Shown here one piece after another: positions 1 through 6,486 of a DNA stretch of 64,000 nucleotides. The position numbers and the translations under genes are program-made. Positions within the stretch are counted from its first letter, which is position 1. Each line of letters begins with the position of its first letter. Source of the DNA: Caballeronia peredens (GTDB lineage Bacteria > Pseudomonadota > Gammaproteobacteria > Burkholderiales > Burkholderiaceae); assembly GCA_001544595.2 (NCBI GenBank), contig FCOH02000002.1:186001-250000 (forward strand). Reading direction: 5' to 3'. The notes below the pieces were generated by a model. It worked only from the letters and a program-made list of their open reading frames with translations. It searched no databases and had not been told where the DNA came from.

Positions 1-1125
1 GGTGAGCATCAGCGGGATGAGGCAGCCAGAATCATCGAGCGGGATCGGCTTTTTCAGGATCTCTGTGACGCGTGCGTTGAAGGCGGACATGTGGGGCCAA
101 TGATCAGGAGCCTCTACGTAAGGTCTAAATCCCTGAGTCGACCGCGGCCAAGCGATAAGGAAGCGAGCGAGAAAGCCTGTTCCGCGGGCGAGCGTGCCAG
201 CCTTGTCCATGAACGACCGGATCGTTGCCTCCTGAACCTGCAGGGCGACCGTGAGGCGTGCTCCCTTCACTGAGAACGAGTCGGAAGTGCGGCGGTCGAT
301 AGTAAGCGTCGATCCATCCCACAGTTGATTCAGCGTGGCGAGGTTGCGCATCACGGAATCTGAACCCATGCCGTGGCTTCCGAACACAATGCCGGCCTCA
401 GCAGAGACGACGCCAGCAGATGGCCACTTGTGTGCCAGGCTGTGGGACAAAGATTCGGGTGTCACGTCTGCATAAATCATCCGAGGGACCTTCGGCGCCA
501 CCGGTTTCGCGTGTTCAAGCTCACGCAGATCCGTTTCCAGGCCGATGGTGGGTTTCCGTGCCTTCGTGTCGGACTTGATCTTGTCTTTGATGCCCGCGCG
601 TTTGGCCTCCCACGCCTCCAAATCGGCCTGATAATCCTTCACAAGCGGCTTTGCTTCTTCGGCTTGATCTGCCTCATAGTCGCGGATCGCCTTCATAAAG
701 AAGCTGTCGGCCGTCGATTTGCGCTCTCCACTGTCCGCGATCGTCGCCATGAACAATCCGACGGGGCCTGTGAGCTTCTCAGCACGCTTTACGTCGACGT
801 GGGCTTGCACGGCCAAGCTGAGCGCAGAAAGTGCAGCAGATGCCACGAGTGGCACTGGGGCCTGCACGAAAGCGCCAACTTCCTCGACAGCAGCCCTCAC
901 GCTCGGCGGGAGACTGTCCAGTGGATATTCTTCGGCAACATGCCCATTCGAGAACGCTTGGGGATCGCCCCATGATGACGCTCCGTTCTGCGCTTTCTTG
1001 CTCTGCGGGGCGCGCTGCTCGAAGTCCGAGATAGCCTTGACCACGGCAGCCGGACGATGCGGAATGTCGAGGCGTGCGTCCGAGAACACGCGCTCACCGT
1101 CGAAGCTTTGAAGGAATTTGCTCAC
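1..1125 (-). CDS. DUF3987/YfjI-type protein, N-terminal part (runs off window)
   Basis: Read from a GTG at 1125, an open frame of 375 codons runs off the left edge without a stop. A strong GGAGG lies just upstream at about 1132-1138, and the GTG overlaps the stop of the previous gene as GTGA. The protein has the conserved stretch of the DUF3987/YfjI family around residues 90-140 (a run AALSALSLAVQAHVDV followed by ATIADSGERKSTADSFF). Members are common in P4-like satellites and prophages, where they sit in the replication (primase/helicase) position; the precise activity is not settled. The C-terminal part lies outside the window. As the last visible gene of the element's minus-strand operon, it is its probable replication protein (inference). 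Confidence 0.75.
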   Translation of the reverse strand, partial: MSKFLQSFDGERVFSDARLDIPHRPAAVVKAISDFEQRAPQSKKAQNGASSWGDPQAFSNGHVAEEYPLDSLPPSVRAAVEEVGAFVQAPVPLVASAALSALSLAVQAHVDVKRAEKLTGPVGLFMATIADSGERKSTADSFFMKAIRDYEADQAEEAKPLVKDYQADLEAWEAKRAGIKDKIKSDTKARKPTIGLETDLRELEHAKPVAPKVPRMIYADVTPESLSHSLAHKWPSAGVVSAEAGIVFGSHGMGSDSVMRNLATLNQLWDGSTLTIDRRTSDSFSVKGARLTVALQVQEATIRSFMDKAGTLARGTGFLARFLIAWPRSTQGFRPYVEAPDHWPHMSAFNARVTEILKKPIPLDDSGCLIPLMLT

Positions 1126-1313
1126 AGCCGGCCCTCCTTCAGTTCTCGAGCCAACCAGATTTTCGCCGCAGCCACAATGTTCTCCGTTACCCAATCACCG
1201 TGCTCCTTCCACTGAAATTCGCCCATCTGCGTGCGGCATCGGGAGATTTCACGCTGAATCATCTGTTCGCCAAGCGCCTTCGCAAGCTCGACGCGTTCCT
1301 CGTAGGTGTTCAT
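1122..1313 (-). CDS. small hypothetical protein of the integrative element
   Basis: This 63-residue protein starts with ATG and overlaps both neighbours by four bases, so it is translationally coupled in the element's operon. It is predicted mostly helical, rich in Glu and Lys, with a C-terminal segment of the type VTENIVAAAKIWLARELKE. I do not recognise the family. The tight overlaps and codon use support a real gene. No membrane segment or known motif is visible. Confidence 0.6.
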   Translation of the reverse strand: MNTYEERVELAKALGEQMIQREISRCRTQMGEFQWKEHGDWVTENIVAAAKIWLARELKEGRL

Positions 1314-1591
1314 TCGACGCTCCCGGAGACTATGACGCGCGTGTCTGCCTCGGCGTCGGCGCCGATCAAAATTCCGTGTAGCTCGCCGATCTGGATCCGC
1401 AGGGCGTTGCAGACGCTGAGCGTCGACTCATCGCTCTTGGATTTAGCCAGAGCGGTCAAGGTCTTCTGCAGATCTCCGAGAATGAAAGCCTGTTCGCTCG
1501 CGGCTTCGATCAGTCCGACGAGTGTTTTCCGGGCGGACAAGGCGTTTTCCACGGACGGGGACCAAGTGGGCCGTTTGTTGGCTTCGTTCAT
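1310..1591 (-). CDS. small hypothetical protein of the integrative element
   Basis: A frame is open from 1636, but the ATG at 1591 overlaps the previous gene's stop as ATGA, which is the pattern throughout this operon, so I chose it (93 residues, beginning MNEANKRPTW). The protein is soluble, acidic and probably helical. I do not recognise a family or motif. Its place between small coupled genes upstream of the DUF3987 gene suggests an element-specific accessory role. Confidence 0.6.
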   Translation of the reverse strand: MNEANKRPTWSPSVENALSARKTLVGLIEAASEQAFILGDLQKTLTALAKSKSDESTLSVCNALRIQIGELHGILIGADAEADTRVIVSGSVE

Positions 1592-1926
1592 GCGCCCCCC
1601 GTCGGATTGACTCCCGCGCGAGCGAGTGCGTTGCAAAATGCCTCCGCGCCTCCGATGCAGTCCATTGCGATGATGGACAGATCAACCGCGCGCTCGGAAT
1701 TCCGGTCCGTCGATAACAACGTTTCCAGCACGTCACCCTGGGTGAATCCGCCAGCGCGGGCGGCGGACAGCAGAGCATCAATCGTCGACTGCGCACGCTG
1801 GCGCGCGACTTCAGCGAACTGCCCATCGTTGCTATGCAGTGTGTTAGCGGCCATTAACAAAACGCCCGCTCCATTGATGAAGGTTTCGCCGTCGATGACC
1901 TTGAACAGTTTCGGATGGAAATTCAT
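1588..1926 (-). CDS. hypothetical protein of the integrative element
   Basis: This 112-residue protein begins MNFHPKLFKVIDGETF and overlaps the preceding gene by four bases (1923-1926) and the next by four (1588-1591). A central helical segment (about residues 40-70, ARQRAQSTIDALLSAARAGG) is followed by a second helical block. It has no signal peptide and no motif I can name. Together with its neighbours it forms a block of small, coupled, unrecognised genes. Confidence 0.6.
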   Translation of the reverse strand: MNFHPKLFKVIDGETFINGAGVLLMAANTLHSNDGQFAEVARQRAQSTIDALLSAARAGGFTQGDVLETLLSTDRNSERAVDLSIIAMDCIGGAEAFCNALARAGVNPTGGA

Positions 1927-2318
1927 GCACCCTCCTGTGAGGACTGCTTACCGGTCTGAACCCGCCGAGAAACGCTTTTGGCGCGTGCCTCGACACGCAT
2001 GTTGAGATAAAAATTAGCTTGCGAACCGATGAACGACAATTCGGCGATTGTGTTGACCTGATCAGCTATGTTGCGAAGGAGCGTGGGCAGCTCCGCCCCC
2101 TGCAGGGCACCGCTGCGCTGCAGGTCCGCTTCGACATCCATATCGGTCACGATCAAGCTACCAACGCCGTTCACTACCGAACCGAGCTGTTTCGCCATCA
2201 CGGCCGCCTCTTCGTCAGCCGTCGACAAAGACATCAGCTCTTCGTCCGATGCCTTCTCCACGTCGAATTTGCTCCACAGAAATTGCAGCAGGCCAGCTGC
2301 GTTTGCTTGAATAGTCAT
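1923..2318 (-). CDS. hypothetical protein of the integrative element
   Basis: This gene encodes 131 residues from an ATG at 2318, with a GGGAAG ribosome-binding site about 11 bases upstream. The product is acidic in its N-terminal two thirds (a run of Asp/Glu around residues 19-40) and basic at the C terminus. It overlaps the downstream gene by four bases and follows the upstream gene by 15 bases. I do not recognise the family and see no catalytic motif. Confidence 0.6.
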   Translation of the reverse strand: MTIQANAAGLLQFLWSKFDVEKASDEELMSLSTADEEAAVMAKQLGSVVNGVGSLIVTDMDVEADLQRSGALQGAELPTLLRNIADQVNTIAELSFIGSQANFYLNMRVEARAKSVSRRVQTGKQSSQEGA

Positions 2319-2333
2319 TTTTGTGTTCTTCCC

Positions 2334-2570
2334 TTACGCGTTCGAGATCAGGCGGGCGCACTCGTCGGAGAGAGACCGCGCTTCGTTGGCGAATTCAGTA
2401 GCGATGTCGACGCCAGCAGCGGCAAGGTCGGCAATCGCGGAGTCGGTCCCGGCGGCCAGGCGCTGGATTGCGGCGAGCAGCGCGCGCAGGCGGTCGAAGC
2501 CAGAGACGGCCGTATCGGCGGCGTTCTTCGCGTCTTCGAGGACGGGTTTGATGTCGGCAGAATTAGCCAT
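2334..2570 (-). CDS. small helical hypothetical protein
   Basis: This 78-residue, Ala-rich, probably coiled-coil protein (MANSADIKPVLEDAKNAADT at the start) has a good ribosome-binding site (GGGAGGTG) that lies inside the end of the upstream frame, whose stop overlaps this start by eight bases. It has no signal peptide or known motif. Ala-rich helical proteins of this size are common in phage-derived elements, but I cannot assign a function. Confidence 0.55.
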   Translation of the reverse strand: MANSADIKPVLEDAKNAADTAVSGFDRLRALLAAIQRLAAGTDSAIADLAAAGVDIATEFANEARSLSDECARLISNA

Positions 2571-2745
2571 GGCTCACCTCCCGCTGCGCGATGCATGCAA
2601 GAGCGAGGAGGGCTTCGCCGGCGATGTCGAGCGCGTCGGAAGGCGTGAGTGCCAACGCGGCGCGCTTGATGGCGTCGCGGGCAATGAACTCGATGATTGC
2701 GGGGCTGACGTGCCCGCGGACGTTAAAAGTATCGGTGGATGAGTC
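2563..2745 (-). CDS. coding-like frame without a conventional start
   Basis: From about 2745 down to a TAA at 2563-2565 this frame has the GC3 and amino-acid character of a real gene (C-terminal run SDALDIAGEALLALACIAQR), and its stop overlaps the next start by eight bases. It follows the stop of the upstream gene (2748-2750) almost at once, but no ATG, GTG or TTG is in frame near that point. The only in-frame ATG with a ribosome-binding site is at 3048, which would make the protein overlap the whole upstream gene in another frame. The start is therefore unresolved: a frameshift product, an unusual start or a sequence error. Confidence 0.4.
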   Translation of the reverse strand, partial: DSSTDTFNVRGHVSPAIIEFIARDAIKRAALALTPSDALDIAGEALLALACIAQREVSHG

Positions 2746-2747
2746 GC

Positions 2748-3017
2748 CTACGGCGTGTCCAACTCGATCGTGGCGCCGACCGCACGCATACGGTTCAGCA
2801 CGCGCTCGAGCGTCGGCTTGTCCAGTTCGAGCTGGGCCATCATCACGAAGAGCATATGCGAACTCATTGATCGCGAATTGTTCGGATTGGTGTACTTGCG
2901 CCAGTGCTGATCGCCCGCAAGCCAAGCCAGATCGGCCATCTGCTTGCCAGTCAACTGAAGCGCTGTCTTGAGATGCGCGAGGTCCTGCGGAGTAGGTGGT
3001 GTGTATTTGATTGGCAT
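2748..3017 (-). CDS. small helix-turn-helix-like protein of the element
   Basis: The 89-residue product starts MPIKYTPPTPQDLAHLK and has a helix-turn-helix-like segment at about residues 12-40 (LKTALQLTGKQMADLAWLAG), resembling small regulators found in Burkholderia-type prophages. It is the first gene after a strong minus-strand promoter (3104-3131) that contains a palindrome, so it may be an autoregulated repressor or activator (inference). The ATG at 3017 has no clear ribosome-binding site, whereas an out-of-frame ATG at 3048 does have one, which leaves the translation start of this transcript ambiguous. Confidence 0.55.
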   Translation of the reverse strand: MPIKYTPPTPQDLAHLKTALQLTGKQMADLAWLAGDQHWRKYTNPNNSRSMSSHMLFVMMAQLELDKPTLERVLNRMRAVGATIELDTP

Positions 3018-3103
3018 GGGCGTGCGCGCACAATGAAGGCAGCTTCATGGTCTCTTCCTTTCGGGTTAAACGGGACTCGCGACGGCGTTTCCCTGTAGGT
3101 CGT

Positions 3104-3131
3104 ATGATAGCTCCTTTGGAGCTAGTGTCAA
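3104..3131 (-). promoter_or_regulatory. sigma-70 promoter with embedded palindromic operator
   Basis: On the minus strand a perfect -35 box TTGACA (3126-3131) is followed after 16 bases by TATCAT (3104-3109), five of six matches to the -10 consensus. The spacer carries a perfect inverted repeat, TAGCTCC-TTT-GGAGCTA (3108-3124 on the plus strand), where a bound repressor would block RNA polymerase. It would drive the operon starting with the gene at 3017. Confidence 0.65.
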
Positions 3132-3152
3132 GACAATTGAGGCACCGCTGCA

Positions 3153-3515
3153 TCACGCACCTCCGTTCGGATTGACGGCGGTAGCGGCGAGGGTGAGGCC
3201 GCGGACGATTTCCGGGATTTGGCGCGGGTTCAGCGAGAAGCCTTTCTGAGAGGGATGCCAGAACCCGTTCTCGTTCTGAAACCAGATGCGCGCGTCGATG
3301 CGCGTGCGGCCGCGCAGCTCGCGAATGGAGATCCGGATCACTTCATGGTCGGTGTGGCGGAGTTCGACAAGAACCGTGTCCAGATCGCTCCGCTGATCTT
3401 GTATACGCTTGGGATCGCTGATAACATCCGTCTTGCTTGTCAGCGCGAGCGCACCTTCAGTGGTGGAGAAAGGGCCGTCATCCTTCCCGGTGACGGCCTT
3501 TTTTTTGTCCGTCAT
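3153..3515 (-). CDS. PC4/p15-domain nucleic-acid-binding protein
   Basis: The 120-residue protein has a disordered N terminus (about 1-55) and a C-terminal domain (about 58-110) that matches the transcriptional coactivator p15/PC4 fold: a VIRISIRELRGRTRIDARIW run followed by a HPSQKGFSL signature. In this family the fold binds single-stranded DNA and some members act in transcription or replication. It overlaps the upstream AlpA-type gene by four bases (ATGA), so the two are co-translated. A role in the element's replication or expression is inferred from position. Confidence 0.7.
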   Translation of the reverse strand: MTDKKKAVTGKDDGPFSTTEGALALTSKTDVISDPKRIQDQRSDLDTVLVELRHTDHEVIRISIRELRGRTRIDARIWFQNENGFWHPSQKGFSLNPRQIPEIVRGLTLAATAVNPNGGA

Positions 3516-3724
3516 GCGGCCTCCCCTTGGAGAACCGCACGCAGCTCACCGACGTTCCAGCGAGCGGAGCCCCCGATCTTGCGAGGTTTCGGTAGCACGC
3601 CGCGCTTGCTGCGTTCCCACACGGTTGCGACGTGGCATCCGCACAGAGCCGCCACCGTTTTGTCCGTTACACCTGCCGCGTTGGGCAGCCTATCGAAGTC
3701 CTTCAGTTCGTCTTTGGGTTTCAT
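3512..3724 (-). CDS. AlpA-type helix-turn-helix regulator
   Basis: This 70-residue protein has the winged helix-turn-helix of AlpA/excisionase-like regulators: a recognition segment at about residues 22-45 (DKTVAALCGCHVATVWERSK) and a wing ending in ARWNVGELRAVL. In P4-like and CP4-57-like elements AlpA activates integrase/excisionase expression or assists excision. It is co-translated with the PC4-type gene, and a 14-base palindrome lies 30 bases upstream (3754-3767). Confidence 0.75.
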   Translation of the reverse strand: MKPKDELKDFDRLPNAAGVTDKTVAALCGCHVATVWERSKRGVLPKPRKIGGSARWNVGELRAVLQGEAA

Positions 3725-3753
3725 CGTATCGACTCGAGAACGTTCGGGATTGA

Positions 3754-3767
3754 ACGTGTCGACACGT
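3754..3767. promoter_or_regulatory. 14-base perfect palindrome upstream of alpA-like gene
   Basis: ACGTGTCGACACGT is a perfect palindrome centred at 3760/3761. On the minus strand it directly follows an AT-rich -10-like TATTAA element, between the DUF6387-like gene and the AlpA-type gene. The placement fits a repressor or AlpA operator, but no binding protein can be named. Confidence 0.4.
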
Positions 3768-3818
3768 ATTTAATAGCGGAAGGTCTGACGATTCGAGTAA
3801 TCGATTTCCGCCTTTTCA

Positions 3819-3855
3819 GTTCCGGCGAACACTTCCACAAACGCGCCGCCGGAAC
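3819..3855. repeat. inverted repeat just after the DUF6387-like gene
   Basis: The arms GTTCCGGCG (3819-3827) and CGCCGGAAC (3847-3855) are exact complements separated by 19 bases and end four bases from the stop of the minus-strand gene at 3859. There is no T tract on either side, so this is either a weak or factor-dependent terminator or an mRNA-end stem. Confidence 0.4.
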
Positions 3856-3858
3856 GTA

Positions 3859-4803
3859 TTAGTCCGCCCTGAGTTCCGGAACGGTTTTTTCCTTTTCTCG
3901 TTCCGCTTTTAGGTATTGCGACTGCATCGAACGGATCGCGCTCGGCGTCATCAGCGTCTCAGCGTAGTCGGCCACTACTTTCCGGACTCTGTCTTCTAGA
4001 CCAATGTCGAACTCATCCGGGAACAGGGCGCGGCCGACCACCGTGAGCGTCGCCTTCTTTTCATTGGCTTCCAGCCAAAGGGAAAGATCGATGAACGCGA
4101 GCACGCGCATTTTCGTCCACTGCTGCATGTCACTCGCCGAAATCGCGCCGGTGGCAGGCTGAATCTGCCGCGTCTGTCTCGCATGCTCCAGCCACGCCTT
4201 GAAGTCCTCGACGAGCTCGTCATCTGCGGCACTGAGATCGACTCGCACCGTAGCGACTGGGTCAACCTTCCATGCATCAGGGAAGGGCTCAAATGGTGGC
4301 GGGATCTCCTGCAACATTCGCCATTCAGGTGTCGATTGCAATTCGTCGAAAGCAGCATGCGCCTCTTCGCTCTCGTCCGGGCCTTCCATGAATGGAACGA
4401 ACGGATAGCGTGCGCCAACCGCTTTGTAGTACTTCTCGGTAAAAGGTTTGCACTGGTCGTCATCGAAGTGCTCGTGCGCGCGCAGATACTCGATGCAGTT
4501 GAGATCGCGAACCCGGCTCGCGTGAGCAGACCACGGTTCGTCATTCATCCCAAGCGGCCCCTCCCTGTCGTAGCTGTCGCTCAACAGAGGATCGTCGAAT
4601 AATTCCGAGCACATGTGCCGCATCATCTTCAGGTAATCGCCGCCGTCGCCTGAGACGAGTGCTTCGCCAACTTGGCTCCTTATGAGCGTCCGGCGGGCTA
4701 AATTTGCCGCCCACGTTCCGAGATTCCATTCCGAGCAGACGGAGTACTTCCCAATATCGAAGTTGGTCGGAATGTCCGCCAATTTCATGTACTTGCTCGC
4801 CAT
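3859..4803 (-). CDS. DUF6387-like integrase-associated protein
   Basis: This 314-residue protein begins MASKYMKLADIPTNFDIGKY and continues with a Trp/Arg-rich segment typical of DUF6387-type proteins, which are frequently encoded next to P4-type integrases. It is soluble, has no signal peptide, and has a charged C terminus ending KEKTVPELRAD. It lies 91 bases downstream of the integrase on the same strand. The biochemical function of the family is unknown to me, and the family assignment is from memory of the N-terminal pattern. Confidence 0.6.
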   Translation of the reverse strand: MASKYMKLADIPTNFDIGKYSVCSEWNLGTWAANLARRTLIRSQVGEALVSGDGGDYLKMMRHMCSELFDDPLLSDSYDREGPLGMNDEPWSAHASRVRDLNCIEYLRAHEHFDDDQCKPFTEKYYKAVGARYPFVPFMEGPDESEEAHAAFDELQSTPEWRMLQEIPPPFEPFPDAWKVDPVATVRVDLSAADDELVEDFKAWLEHARQTRQIQPATGAISASDMQQWTKMRVLAFIDLSLWLEANEKKATLTVVGRALFPDEFDIGLEDRVRKVVADYAETLMTPSAIRSMQSQYLKAEREKEKTVPELRAD

Positions 4804-4834
4804 TGCTTGCCCTGTAGCAAAGCCCTATTTGGGA

Positions 4835-4888
4835 GCCGTGCCAGCCGGGTAGGGCACCCGGTTTTCGCCCCGTCGGGCTAGACACGGC
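4835..4888. repeat. nested inverted repeats between integrase and next gene
   Basis: An outer pair GCCGTG (4835-4840) and CACGGC (4883-4888) encloses a tight hairpin CCGGGT-AGGGC-ACCCGG (4845-4861) that is followed on the plus strand by TTTT. It could end plus-strand transcription into the element or fold in the int mRNA tail. No plus-strand gene ends here. Confidence 0.35.
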
Positions 4889-4894
4889 AAACCT

Positions 4895-6139
4895 TCACGC
4901 CTGCTTGTTCAGTGGGATGACAGTCCCTGCCTCGATGACCTTGTCACAGAACGCCGCCCAGTCTTCCATCAGCCGTCGCCGCTTTTGCAGCACGTCGGAG
5001 CGCCAGTAAGCCGCTTCGGTCGCATCGCCCTTAATGTGCGCGAGCGCTACCTCGGCCAGTTCGCGCGGATAGTTGGTGTACTCGCTTGCCCAGTCTCGGA
5101 ACGTTGAGCGGAAGCCGTGCGGCGTGGCCTCCAGCCCCTGCCGGCGCATGATCGCGAGCAACGACATATCGGACAACGCGCGATTCGCCCGCGGGCTCGG
5201 GAACACGAGATAGACATCGTCTTGGCGCTCGATGGCCTTCAGAAGCCGCACAGCCGCCGCGGGTAGCGGCACACGATGCTCCTTCTGCGCCTTCATCTTC
5301 TCGGCCGGCACCGCCCAAATACCTTTTTCGAGGTCGATCTCGCGCCAGTCGGCGGCCCGCGCTTCGCCGGAGCGCGCCGCAGTCAATATCGAGAATTCCA
5401 AACACCGGGCGCTCACGCCTTCGATCGCACGTAGCGTTTTCATGAATGCGCCCATCTGCACGATCGGCAGGGCGGGGTGATTGCGGACGCGCTTCGTCTT
5501 CTTCGGCGCGCTCAGCAGCTTGTCGAGGTTTCCTCGCCACGAGGCCGGGTTGATTCCCTCGTCGCGGAAGCCTTTGACGCGAGCCCAGTCAAGGATTGCC
5601 TCCAAGCGACCACGCAGGCGCGAGGCAGTCTCTGTTTTCGTCGACCAGATTGGTTCGAGGATCTCGGTTATGTGGGCGCGGTTGATGTGGCGGACCATCA
5701 TTTTTCCGATGCGCGGATAGGCGAACTCTTCGAGCGTGTAGGTCCATTGCGCGCCGTGCTTCGAATTGCGCCACTCAGGTTCCTTCGCCTTGATAAAGCG
5801 CTTCGCGGCGTTCTCGAAGGTCATTTCGAGCGCCTGGCTCGCGCGCAGACGGCTCGAAGCTTCCTTCTTCTGCATCACCGGATCGATGCCTGCCGCGATG
5901 TCGTCGCGGACCTTCAGCGCCTTGGCGCGCGCCTCGGCGACTCCCAGCCCCTTGTCCGAATACGCACCGAGGCCGATTTCCGGTCGTCGACCACCGACAC
6001 TGACGCGGAGCACCCAAGATCGCGACCCGGTCTCGGTCACCTTTAGGTAAAGACCGTCCACGCCGCCCACGGGATGCTTGCCCGGTGTCGTCACGCGTTT
6101 TACGGCCAGTGCGCCCAGTTCCTTTGCTTTCTTCGGCAT
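4895..6139 (-). CDS. int: tyrosine recombinase, P4/CP4-type integrase
   Basis: This site-specific recombinase of 414 residues (from the ATG at 6139; a TTG at 6151 is also possible) catalyses integration and excision. The N-terminal arm-binding DUF4102 domain covers about residues 1-90 and the catalytic domain about 220-400. Counted from the TTG start, the visible catalytic residues are R260 (TAARSGE), H345 and R348 (PHGFR), H372 and Tyr382 (AAYWRSD). Its 5' end faces the 3' end of tRNA-Ser(TGA), the usual arrangement for this family, so the element is inserted at the tRNA 3' end and extends leftward beyond the window. Four GTCCACCA repeats lie just upstream. Confidence 0.95.
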   Translation of the reverse strand: MPKKAKELGALAVKRVTTPGKHPVGGVDGLYLKVTETGSRSWVLRVSVGGRRPEIGLGAYSDKGLGVAEARAKALKVRDDIAAGIDPVMQKKEASSRLRASQALEMTFENAAKRFIKAKEPEWRNSKHGAQWTYTLEEFAYPRIGKMMVRHINRAHITEILEPIWSTKTETASRLRGRLEAILDWARVKGFRDEGINPASWRGNLDKLLSAPKKTKRVRNHPALPIVQMGAFMKTLRAIEGVSARCLEFSILTAARSGEARAADWREIDLEKGIWAVPAEKMKAQKEHRVPLPAAAVRLLKAIERQDDVYLVFPSPRANRALSDMSLLAIMRRQGLEATPHGFRSTFRDWASEYTNYPRELAEVALAHIKGDATEAAYWRSDVLQKRRRLMEDWAAFCDKVIEAGTVIPLNKQA

Positions 6140-6169
6140 CGTCGCTCGCAATCAATCAGAGCGCTGGCA

Positions 6170-6216
6170 GTCCACCATCCGGTCCACCAACGTCAGTCCA
6201 CCATCCAGTCCACCAA
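6170..6216. repeat. four GTCCACCA repeats upstream of int
   Basis: Exact copies of GTCCACCA begin at 6170, 6182, 6196 and 6209, a spacing of 12-14 bases. They lie between the integrase start and tRNA-Ser, where arm-type integrase or accessory-factor sites are expected. The spacing is slightly over one helical turn. Confidence 0.6.
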
Positions 6217-6351
6217 AAACTTTACGACTGGAGGCGATTAATTGCAATTGATTCCGACAAGTAGCTGAGGGGTGATCAGGCGGAGCGCCTTATTTGACGG
6301 GGGTTTTGGCGATTGAAGCCGATTAAGTCCGATTGAACCAGAGGGGCGGGG

Positions 6352-6441
6352 TGGCGGAGGCGGTGAGATTCGAACTCACGGAAGGATCGCTCCTTCGCCG
6401 GTTTTCAAGACCGGTGCCTTAAACCGCTCGGCCACACCTCC
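6352..6441 (-). tRNA. tRNA-Ser(TGA)
   Basis: The minus strand folds as a class II tRNA with acceptor GGAGGTG/CGCCTCC, anticodon TGA in the loop after CTTGAAAAC, a long variable arm, a GGTTCGAAT-type T arm (here GTTCGAATC) and an encoded CCA (90 bases). Its 3' end faces the integrase and marks the attachment site of the element. Confidence 0.95.
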
Positions 6442-6486
6442 AGCAAGGCGCGTATTGTAGCGCAAGTCATCGGCGCGAAGTTGCGC

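Noticed and set aside
2563..3156. Reading the 2563 frame as one protein from 3156 or 3048
   Set aside because: The upstream part is rich in Arg, Ala and His in the way of an out-of-frame shadow, and it would fully overlap the better-supported gene at 2748-3017.
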